Shown in pieces: positions 6,333 to 13,649 of a DNA stretch of 64,000 nt. The position numbers and the translations under genes were made by a program. The stretch's first letter is position 1. Every line of letters starts with the position of its first letter. The notes beneath the pieces are model-generated. The model was given only the letters and a program-made list of their open reading frames with translations, made no database searches and had not been told where the DNA came from. Origin of the DNA: an uncultured Flavobacteriales bacterium (GTDB lineage Bacteria > Bacteroidota > Bacteroidia > Flavobacteriales > Schleiferiaceae); NCBI GenBank assembly GCA_913055685.1, contig CAJXKC010000001.1, positions 1,302,001 to 1,366,000 of the forward strand, read 5' to 3'.

Positions 6333-6884
6333 TTATTCATCAAAAGAAAAGTTAGGCTGACAAGACCAGTCTTCTCCTAGAAGCTCTTTGAAGTAGTAAT
6401 GGCGTTCCTTAAATGGATAGGTTTCACCATCACTTGTTAGACCTTTGTTTAACACAAAGTGTGTACTCGATAGTACCTTGCCCATTTTTGTTGTTGCTTT
6501 TAGTCCTCCTCCTACAGAACTGGTCCAGTGGTTAATAACTATGATGCTGTCTTTTGTTATGTAATACCTACCCCAATCGAGCTTGTCATCAAGAAGAGGT
6601 CGAGAAGATATGCTCATGGAATCTGCATTGTTCAAAAACTCGACGCTACCCCGACCATAATGTATATTGCAATTGCCATTAGTACATAAATAGTATAGGG
6701 TCCAGTTCGCTATTCCGTTATTAAAAACAGTATCCCGTAGGTAATAGCCATCCGTTCTGATTGATATCGCTTGCACAGCTTGGCTACTTGTTATCGTCAA
6801 TTTAGCATCTGCGCAAGCGGTGCATAGCAGAATACCTAGTATAGAAATTGCATAGAGCGGGTATGATCTGATTAATCCTACCAT
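6333..6884 (-). CDS. Putative lipoprotein of unknown function
   Basis: The 183-residue protein has an N-terminal hydrophobic segment ending ILLCTACAD. The Cys in TAC could be the lipidated residue, although the -3 position is not canonical. The remainder is beta-rich (LTITSSQAVQAISIRTDGYYLRDTVF, NWTLYYLCTNGNCNIHYGRG, YYITKDSIIVINHWTSS) and includes a close Cys pair in LCTNGNCNI. No family is recognised. It lies between the long direct repeat and another repeat module, in the accessory part of the window. Existence is likely; function is unknown. Confidence 0.55.
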   Translation of the reverse strand: MVGLIRSYPLYAISILGILLCTACADAKLTITSSQAVQAISIRTDGYYLRDTVFNNGIANWTLYYLCTNGNCNIHYGRGSVEFLNNADSMSISSRPLLDDKLDWGRYYITKDSIIVINHWTSSVGGGLKATTKMGKVLSSTHFVLNKGLTSDGETYPFKERHYYFKELLGEDWSCQPNFSFDE

Positions 6885-6944
6885 ATTGTAAATGGATTCT
6901 TAGTTCTGTATCCAAAGTAGGGTGCTGAAGCTGGTGAACCATCC

Positions 6945-7030
6945 GCTGCAGGGTAAGCAGGGGGTGCAGGGAAATTATTGCTAGGGATTAGTCTCATGTC
7001 TCAGGTCTCACATCTAACCCATCTGGCTTT
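6945..7030. repeat. GCAGGG/heptad module, copy 5
   Basis: It reads GCTGCAGGGTAAGCAGGGG, GTGCAGGGAAATTATTGC, GATTAGTCTCATGTCTCAGG and TCTCACATCTAACCC, the same word order as at 2555-2600 and 3385-3440. It is followed by a GGCTTTTCCGTCAAAA remnant. It fills most of the gap between the lipoprotein gene and the end of the ars region. Confidence 0.6.
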
Positions 7031-7106
7031 TCCGTCAAAAATGTCCATATCGGCGGTCAATACGGTTTGATTTCGATGGGGCTAAGATTGCAGCTCTTAG
7101 GTCACT

Positions 7107-7649
7107 CTAGGACTCTACAATCGATTTTAGTTTATTTAATCCGGCAGTGAAATCGGGACCCATGGCCTTTTCGGCAGGCATAATTAAGTTTAAAAGATTG
7201 ATGGGATAAGGAAGAGAGCTTTCCATTGCCCAGCTTACCTCGGTACCATTTTCGGTGGCCTTCAATCGAATATAAGCTTCGCCTTCCGCTTCATTGGGTC
7301 GGCTGAAGTCCAAATGGGAAGCCAGTAAATAAGGAGCCTCTACTTTGGTAATGGTTTGGCAGCCGGCACCTACCGCTTCACTTTGACTGTCCCAGCAGTT
7401 TTTTTCACCAACTGCTCCAGGGCTGCCTTCAAAAGTCTGACTTAATTCGGGGTCCTTAGCAGTCCAGGGACTCCAAGCATCCATTTTTTCAAGGGTATTG
7501 GTGTTGGCCCAAACTTCCTCAACGGGGGCATTAATGAGAATGCTTTGTTCGTAGGAAAAATCATTTGAGACAAAAAGTGCTAAAACGAGAGGGAGGCCAA
7601 TGAGTACCAGTAAGATGATACCCACTACTTTTAATGCTTTCATATTCAT
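7107..7649 (-). CDS. SRPBCC-family (START/polyketide cyclase-like) membrane-anchored protein
   Basis: The 180-residue protein has an N-terminal transmembrane segment (VVGIILLVLIGLPLVLALFV) followed by an SRPBCC fold. INAPVEEVWANTNTLEKMDAWSPW is the characteristic strand-helix opening, and GTEVSWAMESSL and the final helix PDFTAGLNKLKSIVES close it. Such domains bind hydrophobic ligands; the substrate is unknown. It is on the same strand 44 nt after the arsenite pump and may be read through from the ars operon. It is not a known arsenic gene, so this may simply be adjacency. Confidence 0.8.
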   Translation of the reverse strand: MNMKALKVVGIILLVLIGLPLVLALFVSNDFSYEQSILINAPVEEVWANTNTLEKMDAWSPWTAKDPELSQTFEGSPGAVGEKNCWDSQSEAVGAGCQTITKVEAPYLLASHLDFSRPNEAEGEAYIRLKATENGTEVSWAMESSLPYPINLLNLIMPAEKAMGPDFTAGLNKLKSIVES

Positions 7650-7693
7650 AGGATTAGTGTAGACTAAATGTACTAAAAAGCTTCGCCGGATGC

Positions 7694-8719
7694 TTAACGC
7701 GATCTTAATTTTTTCGCCACGCCCACCAATACAATCAATGCCGGTACTTCAATTAAGGGTCCGATGACCCCGGTAAAGGCCTGAGCGCTGTTTAAACCAA
7801 ATACCGCCACCGCCACCGCAATGGCCAGTTCAAAATTGTTTCCAGCCGCGGTAAAGGCTACTGCCGCTTTTTGATCATAAGGTGCGCCTAGCCATTGGGT
7901 AGTGAAATAGCCAATTAGAAACATGATGCCAAAATAGAGTAAAAGCGGTATGGCAATCTGAATCACATCAAGCGGAAGCTTAAGGATATTTTCCCCTTTA
8001 AGCGAAAACATAATAAGGATGGTAAATAAGAGGGCGATAAGGCTTAGCGGTGAAATTTTAGGCAAAACTTTTTGCTCGAACCACAGGCTTCCTTTTTGTT
8101 TTAGGCTCAGTTGCCGGATGAGGATGCCCAATAAAAATGGAATGCCTAAATAGATGGCCACGCTTTTGGCGATTAAACCGATGGATATATCGAGGGCTAC
8201 GCCTTCTAAGCCCAGCCATTCGGGAATTACGGTGATAAACAGCCAGGCGTAAAAGGAATAGGTGAAAACTTGGAAGAGACTGTTTATAGCCACTAGTCCG
8301 GCGGCATATTCTTTACTGCCTTCCGCCAAATCGTTCCACACTAAAACCATAGCAATGCAACGGGCGAGGCCGATGAGGATTAATCCCGACATGTATTCTG
8401 GTTGCTCGTGCAAAAAGAGCAAGGCTAGGCCAAACATCAACAACGGACCAATAATCCAGTTAAGCAGAAGGGAGAGTCCCAAGACTTTTACATTTCTAAA
8501 AACCTTGGGTAAGAGTCCATAATTAACCTTGGCTAAGGGCGGAAACATCATTACGATTAGACCCAGGGCGATAGGAATATTGGTAGTTCCGTAGGAGAGC
8601 GATTCGAGAAAAGTCGACATCGACGGAAAGGCATAGCCCAAAGCCAAGCCAAGGCCCATGGCCATGAAAATCCAGAGGCTCAAATAACGATCGAGGAAGC
8701 TTAAACTTTTAGTAGCCAT
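7694..8719 (-). CDS. acr3: ACR3-family arsenite efflux permease
   Basis: The 341-residue, ten-helix permease should export As(III) across the inner membrane using the proton gradient. Family signatures are present: [15 protein letters not shown] in the second helix, [14 protein letters not shown] with the essential Cys, [16 protein letters not shown] with the conserved Glu, and [10 protein letters not shown] near the end. The start overlaps the end of the arsC-like gene by 11 nt, evidence of translational coupling. It completes the arsR-DUF6428-arsC-acr3 operon. The LARC and NNFE motifs separate it from the unrelated ArsB family. Confidence 0.94.
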   Translation of the reverse strand: MATKSLSFLDRYLSLWIFMAMGLGLALGYAFPSMSTFLESLSYGTTNIPIALGLIVMMFPPLAKVNYGLLPKVFRNVKVLGLSLLLNWIIGPLLMFGLALLFLHEQPEYMSGLILIGLARCIAMVLVWNDLAEGSKEYAAGLVAINSLFQVFTYSFYAWLFITVIPEWLGLEGVALDISIGLIAKSVAIYLGIPFLLGILIRQLSLKQKGSLWFEQKVLPKISPLSLIALLFTILIMFSLKGENILKLPLDVIQIAIPLLLYFGIMFLIGYFTTQWLGAPYDQKAAVAFTAAGNNFELAIAVAVAVFGLNSAQAFTGVIGPLIEVPALIVLVGVAKKLRSR

Positions 8720-9332
8720 TTGCTTTAAGTTTGGAAAAGATGTAGGCTAGTTCCGATCCAATTTGTGAGGAACGCTCAGCGTATTTTTCCGCTTCCAGCG
8801 GACTATCGTCAAAAGCCTTGGGGTCCTCGTAAAGTAAAGGGATCCGCTGTTCGGCCCCAGGTATAAAGGGACAGTTGTCATCCGCATCCGAGCAGGTCAT
8901 TATTGCCGCGAAGTCGCTTTGAGGATTTTGGGGATGGTCAAATTTTTTTGAAAAGCAGCTAAGACTTTCACCGTCGGCACCATAGCTAATTTCATAGTGG
9001 GGATTATCGCCGGTAGGGCTATTTAGGCTAAATCCTTGCGCTTGTAGGGTATTGATGGCGCGCGGGTTAAAGGCCGTCACTTCCACTCCACCCGAATAGG
9101 CTTTTAGGGGAAGCTCGAAATAGTGGGCTAGAACTTGCGCCCATACTTGAGCAAACTGACTACGTCTGGAATTGTGGGTGCAAATAAAATGCAGCTGCAC
9201 TTCCTGCTTGAGCGCCAGCTTTTGCGCGAGGTATTGGTATAGGGGTTCTAAAAGGGCGAGGCGTTGCTTAGAAGGAGGGCTTTTTAAAAGTTTCGCTACC
9301 GTCTTTTCTAAACTTGGGCTAAGGCTTTTCAT
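8709..9332 (-). CDS. arsC: Arsenate reductase, low-molecular-weight phosphatase-like
   Basis: The product of 207 residues has an N-terminal helical extension of about 45 residues and then a phosphatase-type core. The P-loop is [15 protein letters not shown] (CX5R, Cys in CTHNSRR). The later segment [32 protein letters not shown] contains Cys residues suited to the thiol relay and the family's Asp-Pro motif. It should reduce As(V) to As(III), the substrate of the neighbouring pump. Bacteroidota versions share the N-terminal extension and use a thiol electron donor that cannot be told from sequence. Confidence 0.88.
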   Translation of the reverse strand: MKSLSPSLEKTVAKLLKSPPSKQRLALLEPLYQYLAQKLALKQEVQLHFICTHNSRRSQFAQVWAQVLAHYFELPLKAYSGGVEVTAFNPRAINTLQAQGFSLNSPTGDNPHYEISYGADGESLSCFSKKFDHPQNPQSDFAAIMTCSDADDNCPFIPGAEQRIPLLYEDPKAFDDSPLEAEKYAERSSQIGSELAYIFSKLKANGY

Positions 9333-9341
9333 TTTTCCTAT

Positions 9342-9806
9342 TTAACAGCATCCTGAATTAGGGGCACATGATTTTTTTTGCAGATCCGCTAGCTTAAGAC
9401 GAGGCTTTTTTTCGGGGATGCCGCATTTGTCTTTGGCTAAGCAATCGGTTTGAGTATTAATGAGCTGAAAACCACCCGCGCGGAAATCTACTCCGTATTT
9501 ACCGATGGTTTCACCCTGGTATTCTACTTCTATTTCGGCATCTTTAAGCTGAAGCTGATGCTCGGAGAGCGCGATGATAGCTTGCAGTTTTTGGGCTTGG
9601 AGCCGATGGTCGATATCCTCGGCACTCCACAATTGAAAATTAATTTTTGACTCATGGCGCAGGCTTCCACCGCAATCAATAAAGTGCTTTTGGATAGCGC
9701 CAATTTCGGTTACGTGGAAATGACTGGGTACCGCCTGTCCATTGGGCAAGTAAAAACGCAATTCGGTCAATTCTTGCAGATGACTTTTAAATTCGGAGAG
9801 TTTCAT
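9342..9806 (-). CDS. DUF6428 family protein of the ars operon
   Basis: I place the start at the ATG at 9806 (MKLSEFKSHLQEL) because an extension to 9842 adds only a low-complexity MLLIALTLKLKL stretch overlapping arsR. The 154-residue protein has HFHVTEIG, DCGGS, FQLWSAEDIDHRL and EVEYQGETIGKYGV, characteristic of a small conserved family found beside arsR and arsC in Bacteroidota. The tail is cysteine-bearing (TDCLAKDKCGIPEK ... KKSCAPNSGCC). A role in binding or handling As(III) or thiols is a reasonable guess from the tail and context, not established. Confidence 0.82.
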   Translation of the reverse strand: MKLSEFKSHLQELTELRFYLPNGQAVPSHFHVTEIGAIQKHFIDCGGSLRHESKINFQLWSAEDIDHRLQAQKLQAIIALSEHQLQLKDAEIEVEYQGETIGKYGVDFRAGGFQLINTQTDCLAKDKCGIPEKKPRLKLADLQKKSCAPNSGCC

Positions 9807-9832
9807 AAGTTTTAATTTAAGGGTGAGAGCAA

Positions 9833-10168
9833 TTAGCAGCAATCCTTTTGCACATCGGGGTTTTCGAGGTCGAAAAAGCCCACTAATAGTGTTTTCACTT
9901 CTGCCCAGCGTTGGGCATTAATACAATAACTGATGCGCGTACCTTCAATGGTTCCCTGCAGGAGACCTAAACTTTTAAGTTCGCGCAAATGCTGACTAAT
10001 CGTAGCCTGAGCTAAACCAATTTCTTCCACCAAATCGCCATTGATGCAAGCATTGGCTTTGATGAGATATTGGAGAATAGCGATACGAGCTGGATGAGCT
10101 AAGCCTTTGGCAATAGTTGCTATCTCATTTTGCTGATCATTAAACAGCATAGTCTTGCTTATTCCCAT
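9833..10168 (-). CDS. arsR: ArsR-family transcriptional repressor
   Basis: The 111-residue winged-helix regulator has GLAHPARIAILQYLI, the recognition region EEIGLAQATISQHLRELKSLGLL and the wing TIEGTRISYCINAQRW. It should repress the ars operon and release on As(III) binding. The classical alpha-3 CxC pair is absent. Available thiols are Cys in NACINGD, YCIN and the C-terminal QKDCC pair, so sensing probably uses the tail as in other divergent ArsR proteins (inference). It is the first gene of the operon, 26 nt upstream of the DUF6428 start chosen here. Confidence 0.9.
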   Translation of the reverse strand: MGISKTMLFNDQQNEIATIAKGLAHPARIAILQYLIKANACINGDLVEEIGLAQATISQHLRELKSLGLLQGTIEGTRISYCINAQRWAEVKTLLVGFFDLENPDVQKDCC

Positions 10169-10182
10169 AGCTTCATTGTTTC

Positions 10183-10198
10183 ATTGCAATATTACGAT
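10183..10198. promoter_or_regulatory. Candidate ArsR operator over the ars promoter
   Basis: Read on the minus strand, ATCGTAATATTGCAAT is a 16-bp inverted repeat with 6 of 8 pairs matching, 15 nt upstream of the arsR start. It contains TAATATTG, one base from the Bacteroidota -7 consensus TAnnTTTG. A repressor bound here would cover the promoter. Functional assignment is inference. Confidence 0.45.
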
Positions 10199-10344
10199 AA
10201 ATAATTAGCCTTAGTTAAAAATTTCAGAAAAGTTGCCTTGAGGCCTACTTTTCGATTAAAGGTGAAAAACCATCGTTTAAAGGTATGATTATCAGGACTT
10301 AGCCTTTAATGCTTTACCTTTTTCAAGAATTTAATCCCTATGCC

Positions 10345-11733
10345 ATGAAACACCTTTACACCCTTGTTCTAGCCCTTTTAATGTTAAATTCTCAGGCCAC
10401 ACATTTAATGGGTGGGGACATCACTGTAGCGCAATTACCCAATGGCGAGCATTTGGTGAACCTGACCGTTTATCGGGATACAGTGGGGATACCCATGGCC
10501 TCTATGGCTACCTTCGAATTTAGTGGTCCCAATGGCTGGAATTTCATCCGCCGAACCGCCTACGATTCGGTCGTGTCTGGCACGGTCCTGCCCATGTATC
10601 CTTACGGCGTTGAGGTGTATTTTTTTAGTGATACGGTAAATTTCCCGGTGGCCGGTAATTGGCACATTGCTTGGCAAAACTGCTGTCGCAATGGGGCCAT
10701 TCAAAACTTAGCTAATCCCTTAAGCGAGAGTATGTATCTCTCTACCAATATTGTTGTTGATAGTGTGGTACCCAATTCGACCCCCTTCTTTTTAGTGCCC
10801 GCGGCAATCTATTTGCCCTTAAATATTGCTTGGCAATACAATCCCTTACCCTTTGATCCGGATGGGGATTCTTTGGTGTGGTCTATAGACCGACCTTTAG
10901 ATGACTCTGCTAAATTTTGCCTTGGTTACAGCACGCCGCCCAGTGCACCCAGTAATCCCCTTCATTTAGACTCCGCCACCGGCACGCTTTCTTGGACCGC
11001 CGATTCCATAGGCCATTTTGTGATTTCCATTTTAGTGGAACAGTACCGCAATGGAGTTTGGTTGGGCGAGATACGCAGAGATATGCAATTAATCGTGGTG
11101 CCTGCTGGTCATGGTTTTCCTTATTGGTCCTCCTTTAATGGTCAGGCGCCCCGCGATACCCTTAGCATCGACGTTCCCGCTAATAGTCCACTTAACTTTG
11201 AACTAATTGCTAGTCACTCCGATACTACCCGTAATTTATATATGGATGCTTACAGTCCCTTGCTCCTTAAAGGGGCCTCGAATGCAAGTTTTAGTGTGAG
11301 TCCGACTGGAACGCGAAATGACCTTAAAGGTCGCTTCAGTTTTACGCCCGATGCTAGTCAGGCTGGCAAGAGACATATAGTAGTAGTGCGATGCAGCGAT
11401 AAGTACTTCACCAATGATCAGGCAGTTCGCATCAATGTGCAATCCGGAATTGGCTTGGATGAAAATCAGGCTCAAAGTTTTGCAAACTGGCAGCTCTTTC
11501 CCAATCCCGCCCACGATCACTTTTATTTATCCTTTCAATCGCAAGAGCAAGAATATTTAGAGCTGGAAGTTTTGGATTTGGAAGGGCGCATCCTAAAAGT
11601 AAAAAGGCTAGAGGCCCTTAGGGGAGCTAATCTTTTGGAAATAGATAATGCTAATCTAGAAGCAGGAGTGTATCTAGTGCGCATTAAAGCGAGTGCCGGA
11701 GTGCTTTGGTCTAGCAAATTAATCAAGTCCTAA
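10345..11733 (+). CDS. Secreted T9SS protein with SHIMGGEI-type N-terminal domain
   Basis: The ATG at 10345 gives a clean signal peptide (MKHLYTLVLALLMLNSQA); 12 extra residues from 10309 would spoil it. The mature protein begins THLMGGDITVAQLPNGEHLVNLTVYRD, the opening seen in many Bacteroidota adhesin-like gliding-motility-associated proteins. It continues with Ig/cadherin-like beta domains (PFDPDGDSLVWSID, LSWTADSIGHFVISI) and ends in a type A sorting domain (WQLFPNPAHDHFYLSF ... GVYLVRIKAS). It is likely a surface-attached protein; the binding partner is unknown. A rho-independent terminator follows 20 nt downstream. Confidence 0.85.
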   Translation: MKHLYTLVLALLMLNSQATHLMGGDITVAQLPNGEHLVNLTVYRDTVGIPMASMATFEFSGPNGWNFIRRTAYDSVVSGTVLPMYPYGVEVYFFSDTVNFPVAGNWHIAWQNCCRNGAIQNLANPLSESMYLSTNIVVDSVVPNSTPFFLVPAAIYLPLNIAWQYNPLPFDPDGDSLVWSIDRPLDDSAKFCLGYSTPPSAPSNPLHLDSATGTLSWTADSIGHFVISILVEQYRNGVWLGEIRRDMQLIVVPAGHGFPYWSSFNGQAPRDTLSIDVPANSPLNFELIASHSDTTRNLYMDAYSPLLLKGASNASFSVSPTGTRNDLKGRFSFTPDASQAGKRHIVVVRCSDKYFTNDQAVRINVQSGIGLDENQAQSFANWQLFPNPAHDHFYLSFQSQEQEYLELEVLDLEGRILKVKRLEALRGANLLEIDNANLEAGVYLVRIKASAGVLWSSKLIKS

Positions 11734-11754
11734 ATAGGCGCTAAGAATATTTAG

Positions 11755-11788
11755 AATAGCCTTCCATTTTGGAGGGCTATTTTCTTTT
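11755..11788 (+). terminator. Rho-independent terminator
   Basis: AATAGCCTTCC and GGAGGGCTATT form an 11-nt stem with one mismatch, followed by TTTCTTTT. It lies 22 nt after the T9SS gene. Confidence 0.8.
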
Positions 11789-11797
11789 GTTAATTTT

Positions 11798-11814
11798 ACC
11801 TCAGTTTCTGAGGT
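11798..11814. promoter_or_regulatory. Perfect inverted repeat at the padR start codon
   Basis: ACCTCAG-TTT-CTGAGGT is a 7-3-7 inverted repeat ending immediately before the ATG of the PadR gene. An upstream TAATTTTA (11791-11798) is close to the TAnnTTTG promoter box. It is a natural autoregulatory operator for the PadR protein, though it differs from the classical ATGT-N8-ACAT PadR site. An alternative is a hairpin that masks the start codon in the mRNA. Confidence 0.5.
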
Positions 11815-12153
11815 ATGAAGAAGTCGTATATCAAAGGATTTTTAGAGGACATTTTGGTCCATTTAATCGCCGAGCAAGGGGAAACTTATGGCTATGCGCT
11901 TACGCGGATGGTGGAGGAGCGCACTCAAGGCGTAATTCAGCTTAATGAAGGTGCTCTTTATCCTGTTTTGCATAAGCTTGAGGAGAAGGGGGTATTGGTT
12001 TCGGAATTTAAATCGGAGGGGAGTCGACCCCGAAAATACTACCGATTAGCACCCGGAAAGGAAAGTGAAGACTATATAGCCACCATGGAAGAGGAGCTGA
12101 TTTCTTACCTCGGAGCCTTAAATGCCATTTTCAAAAAAACCAATTATGGATAA
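11815..12153 (+). CDS. PadR-family transcriptional regulator
   Basis: The 112-residue protein has the PadR winged helix: MKKSYIKGFLEDILVHLIAEQGETYGYALTRMVEE, LNEGALYPVLHKLEEKGVLVSEF and SRPRKYYRLAPGK. It belongs to the short PadR-s1 type with one C-terminal dimerisation helix. Such regulators often control a membrane protein encoded directly downstream, as here, where the next start codon overlaps this stop by 8 nt. The effector is unknown. Confidence 0.9.
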   Translation: MKKSYIKGFLEDILVHLIAEQGETYGYALTRMVEERTQGVIQLNEGALYPVLHKLEEKGVLVSEFKSEGSRPRKYYRLAPGKESEDYIATMEEELISYLGALNAIFKKTNYG

Positions 12154-12865
12154 GCGCAAATTATCGCAGGAGCAGCTGCAAGAGGTTTACGCTTTTTGCA
12201 AGCGCAAGGACATTCAGTATTTAGAACTACGCATGGAGCTGGTGGACCATATCGCCAGCAGAATCGAGTCACTCTGGGAAGACCAGCCCGAGCTAAGCTT
12301 TAAGGATGCCTTCCATAAGGTCTATAAGTCTTTCGGGATTTTTGGGCTGAGTGAGGTAGCGGAGGAGCATAATAAGCTTGTCCTGAAGCGCTTTTATCGC
12401 GAAGCCTGGCAAGAATTGCTTAATTGGTTTAGGGTACCGCAAATTTTCGCTACGCTTAGCGGATTATTCGGACTCTACTTTTTACTCGACAGTTTCCCGA
12501 AACTAGCGGTGCTAATCTTTTACGGGATATTGGCTACTATTTTTGCTGTCTTTATTTACGCCTATGTTGAACGAAGGAGAATGCGCAAGGCCCTCGATGG
12601 TGACCTAAGTATTACCATGGGCTCGCTTTATCAGTGGGGCTGGCTGATCTACTTTTTCTATTTCATTCCCTTTCAAAACCTTGGGATTTTAAACACCGAC
12701 TCCTACAGCGATTTGCTGCAATGGATAGAGGACTACCGCTTCGTGGCGCTTTTTTACTGTCTGCTAACATTCATTCTGTGTTTGAGCAGTATAAAGCTAG
12801 TGCGGAAGGGTCGCAATCAAATTGAAGCATTGAAGCAGAAACAAAGTTTTTATAAGGTAGTTTGA
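12146..12865 (+). CDS. Membrane protein paired with PadR regulator
   Basis: I choose ATG 12146 (MDKRKLSQEQL), which overlaps the padR stop in the pattern ATGGATAA; an upstream start at 12122 is possible. The first 90 or so residues are soluble and helical (YLELRMELVDHIASRIESLWED, SFKDAFHKVYKSFG). Four hydrophobic helices follow, with basic loops (AYVERRRMRKAL, KLVRKGR). The layout, a cytoplasmic N-terminal domain then a membrane block, resembles PadR-linked DUF1700/DUF1129-like proteins, but no family is assigned. The function is unknown; it is presumably the main target of the PadR. Confidence 0.75.
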   Translation: MDKRKLSQEQLQEVYAFCKRKDIQYLELRMELVDHIASRIESLWEDQPELSFKDAFHKVYKSFGIFGLSEVAEEHNKLVLKRFYREAWQELLNWFRVPQIFATLSGLFGLYFLLDSFPKLAVLIFYGILATIFAVFIYAYVERRRMRKALDGDLSITMGSLYQWGWLIYFFYFIPFQNLGILNTDSYSDLLQWIEDYRFVALFYCLLTFILCLSSIKLVRKGRNQIEALKQKQSFYKVV

Positions 12866-12875
12866 TGGGTTTGGG

Positions 12876-13141
12876 GATAGGAGATCGCTGCGCTTTGGGA
12901 TATGAGATGTTAGACGTGAGACCGCTGCGCTTTGAGATGTGAGGTCGTGGAACGACCCAGGGATATGAGATCGCTGCGCTTTTAGACCACTTTCAAACCC
13001 TGCTTTCCCCGCTTTCCCTGCTTTCCCTGCTTTCCCGGCACCCCCTTGGGACGTTCTACGTCCTGCCCATCTCACATCCCACGTCTCACATCCCACATCT
13101 CACATCCCACATCCCCGGGACGTTCCACGTCCTCACATCTC
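12876..13141. repeat. Large heptad/palindrome island with mini-hairpins and 9-bp tandem repeat
   Basis: The plus-strand left part has GATCGCTGCGCTTTGGGATATGAGATG and GAGACCGCTGCGCTTTGAG, then a mini-hairpin GGTCGTGGAACGACC (12943-12957). The centre has four 9-nt units TGCTTTCCC (13001-13036). The right part is complementary in style: hairpins GGGACGTTCTACGTCC (13048-13063) and GGGACGTTCCACGTCC (13117-13132) separated by CTCACATCCCACGTCTCACA-type arrays. It ends 7 nt before the MarR promoter palindrome. Confidence 0.7.
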
Positions 13142-13147
13142 ATTTCC

Positions 13148-13159
13148 TATGCATGCATA
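13148..13159. promoter_or_regulatory. TATGCATGCATA palindrome upstream of marR-fadBA
   Basis: This is a perfect 12-bp palindrome 37 nt upstream of the MarR start, with a promoter-like TATCTTAG at 13167-13174. The same palindrome in the same extended context (CTATGCATGCATAAT) lies upstream of the acyl-CoA dehydrogenase at 21858-21869 and was not seen elsewhere in the window. It is the likely operator of the MarR protein. Confidence 0.6.
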
Positions 13160-13195
13160 ATTTTTATATCTTAGCCCTGCTTCAAAAAACACAGT

Positions 13196-13648
13196 TTGAA
13201 ACAGGAAGAGACCGTCGATTTTCACATCAAGCGCACTTGGCAAAGTATCGCAAAGATGTACAATGAAGTAGCCGCGGGTTATGGCGCCTCCATGGCCACC
13301 GGATACGTATTACTGAATATAGATAAGGAAAGCGGAACGCCCAGTACAGCTTTGGGTCCACGTATGGGTATGGAAGCCACAAGCCTTTCCCGCACCCTAA
13401 AAAGCATGGAGGAGAAGGGGCTTATTGAGCGCCGACCGAATCCGGCAGATGGTCGTTCGGTTTTAGTGTTTCTCACTCCTTTTGGCATCGAAAAAAGAGC
13501 CGATGCGAAGGCAGCGGTAATCAACTTTAACACTCAGGTGCGGGATCGTTTTTCCGAAAATGATCTCGGCACCTTTTTTAATGTAATCGATGGTATAAAC
13601 ACCATGATCCTCGAAAATAAATTGGCAACACAAGAAATTAAGGACTAA
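13196..13648 (+). CDS. MarR-family regulator of beta-oxidation genes
   Basis: The 150-residue protein reads from TTG at 13196. It has the MarR fold: a helical dimerisation N-terminus (TWQSIAKMYNEVAAGYG), a recognition region LGPRMGMEATSLSRTLKSMEEKGLIERR and a wing PNPADGRSVLVFLTPFG. The stop is followed after one nucleotide by the fadB start, so the regulator is cotranscribed with its likely target. The ligand is probably an acyl-CoA or fatty acid, inferred from context. Autoregulation through the TATGCATGCATA palindrome and control of the acyl-CoA dehydrogenase at 21.9 kb are proposed. Confidence 0.88.
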   Translation: MKQEETVDFHIKRTWQSIAKMYNEVAAGYGASMATGYVLLNIDKESGTPSTALGPRMGMEATSLSRTLKSMEEKGLIERRPNPADGRSVLVFLTPFGIEKRADAKAAVINFNTQVRDRFSENDLGTFFNVIDGINTMILENKLATQEIKD

Positions 13649-13649
13649 G

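Noticed and set aside
12797-13096. Minus-strand 99-codon frame with AGKAGKAGKAG repeats
   Set aside because: The peptide is a translation of the 9-nt TGCTTTCCC tandem repeat and of palindromes; it also overlaps the end of the PadR-linked membrane gene.
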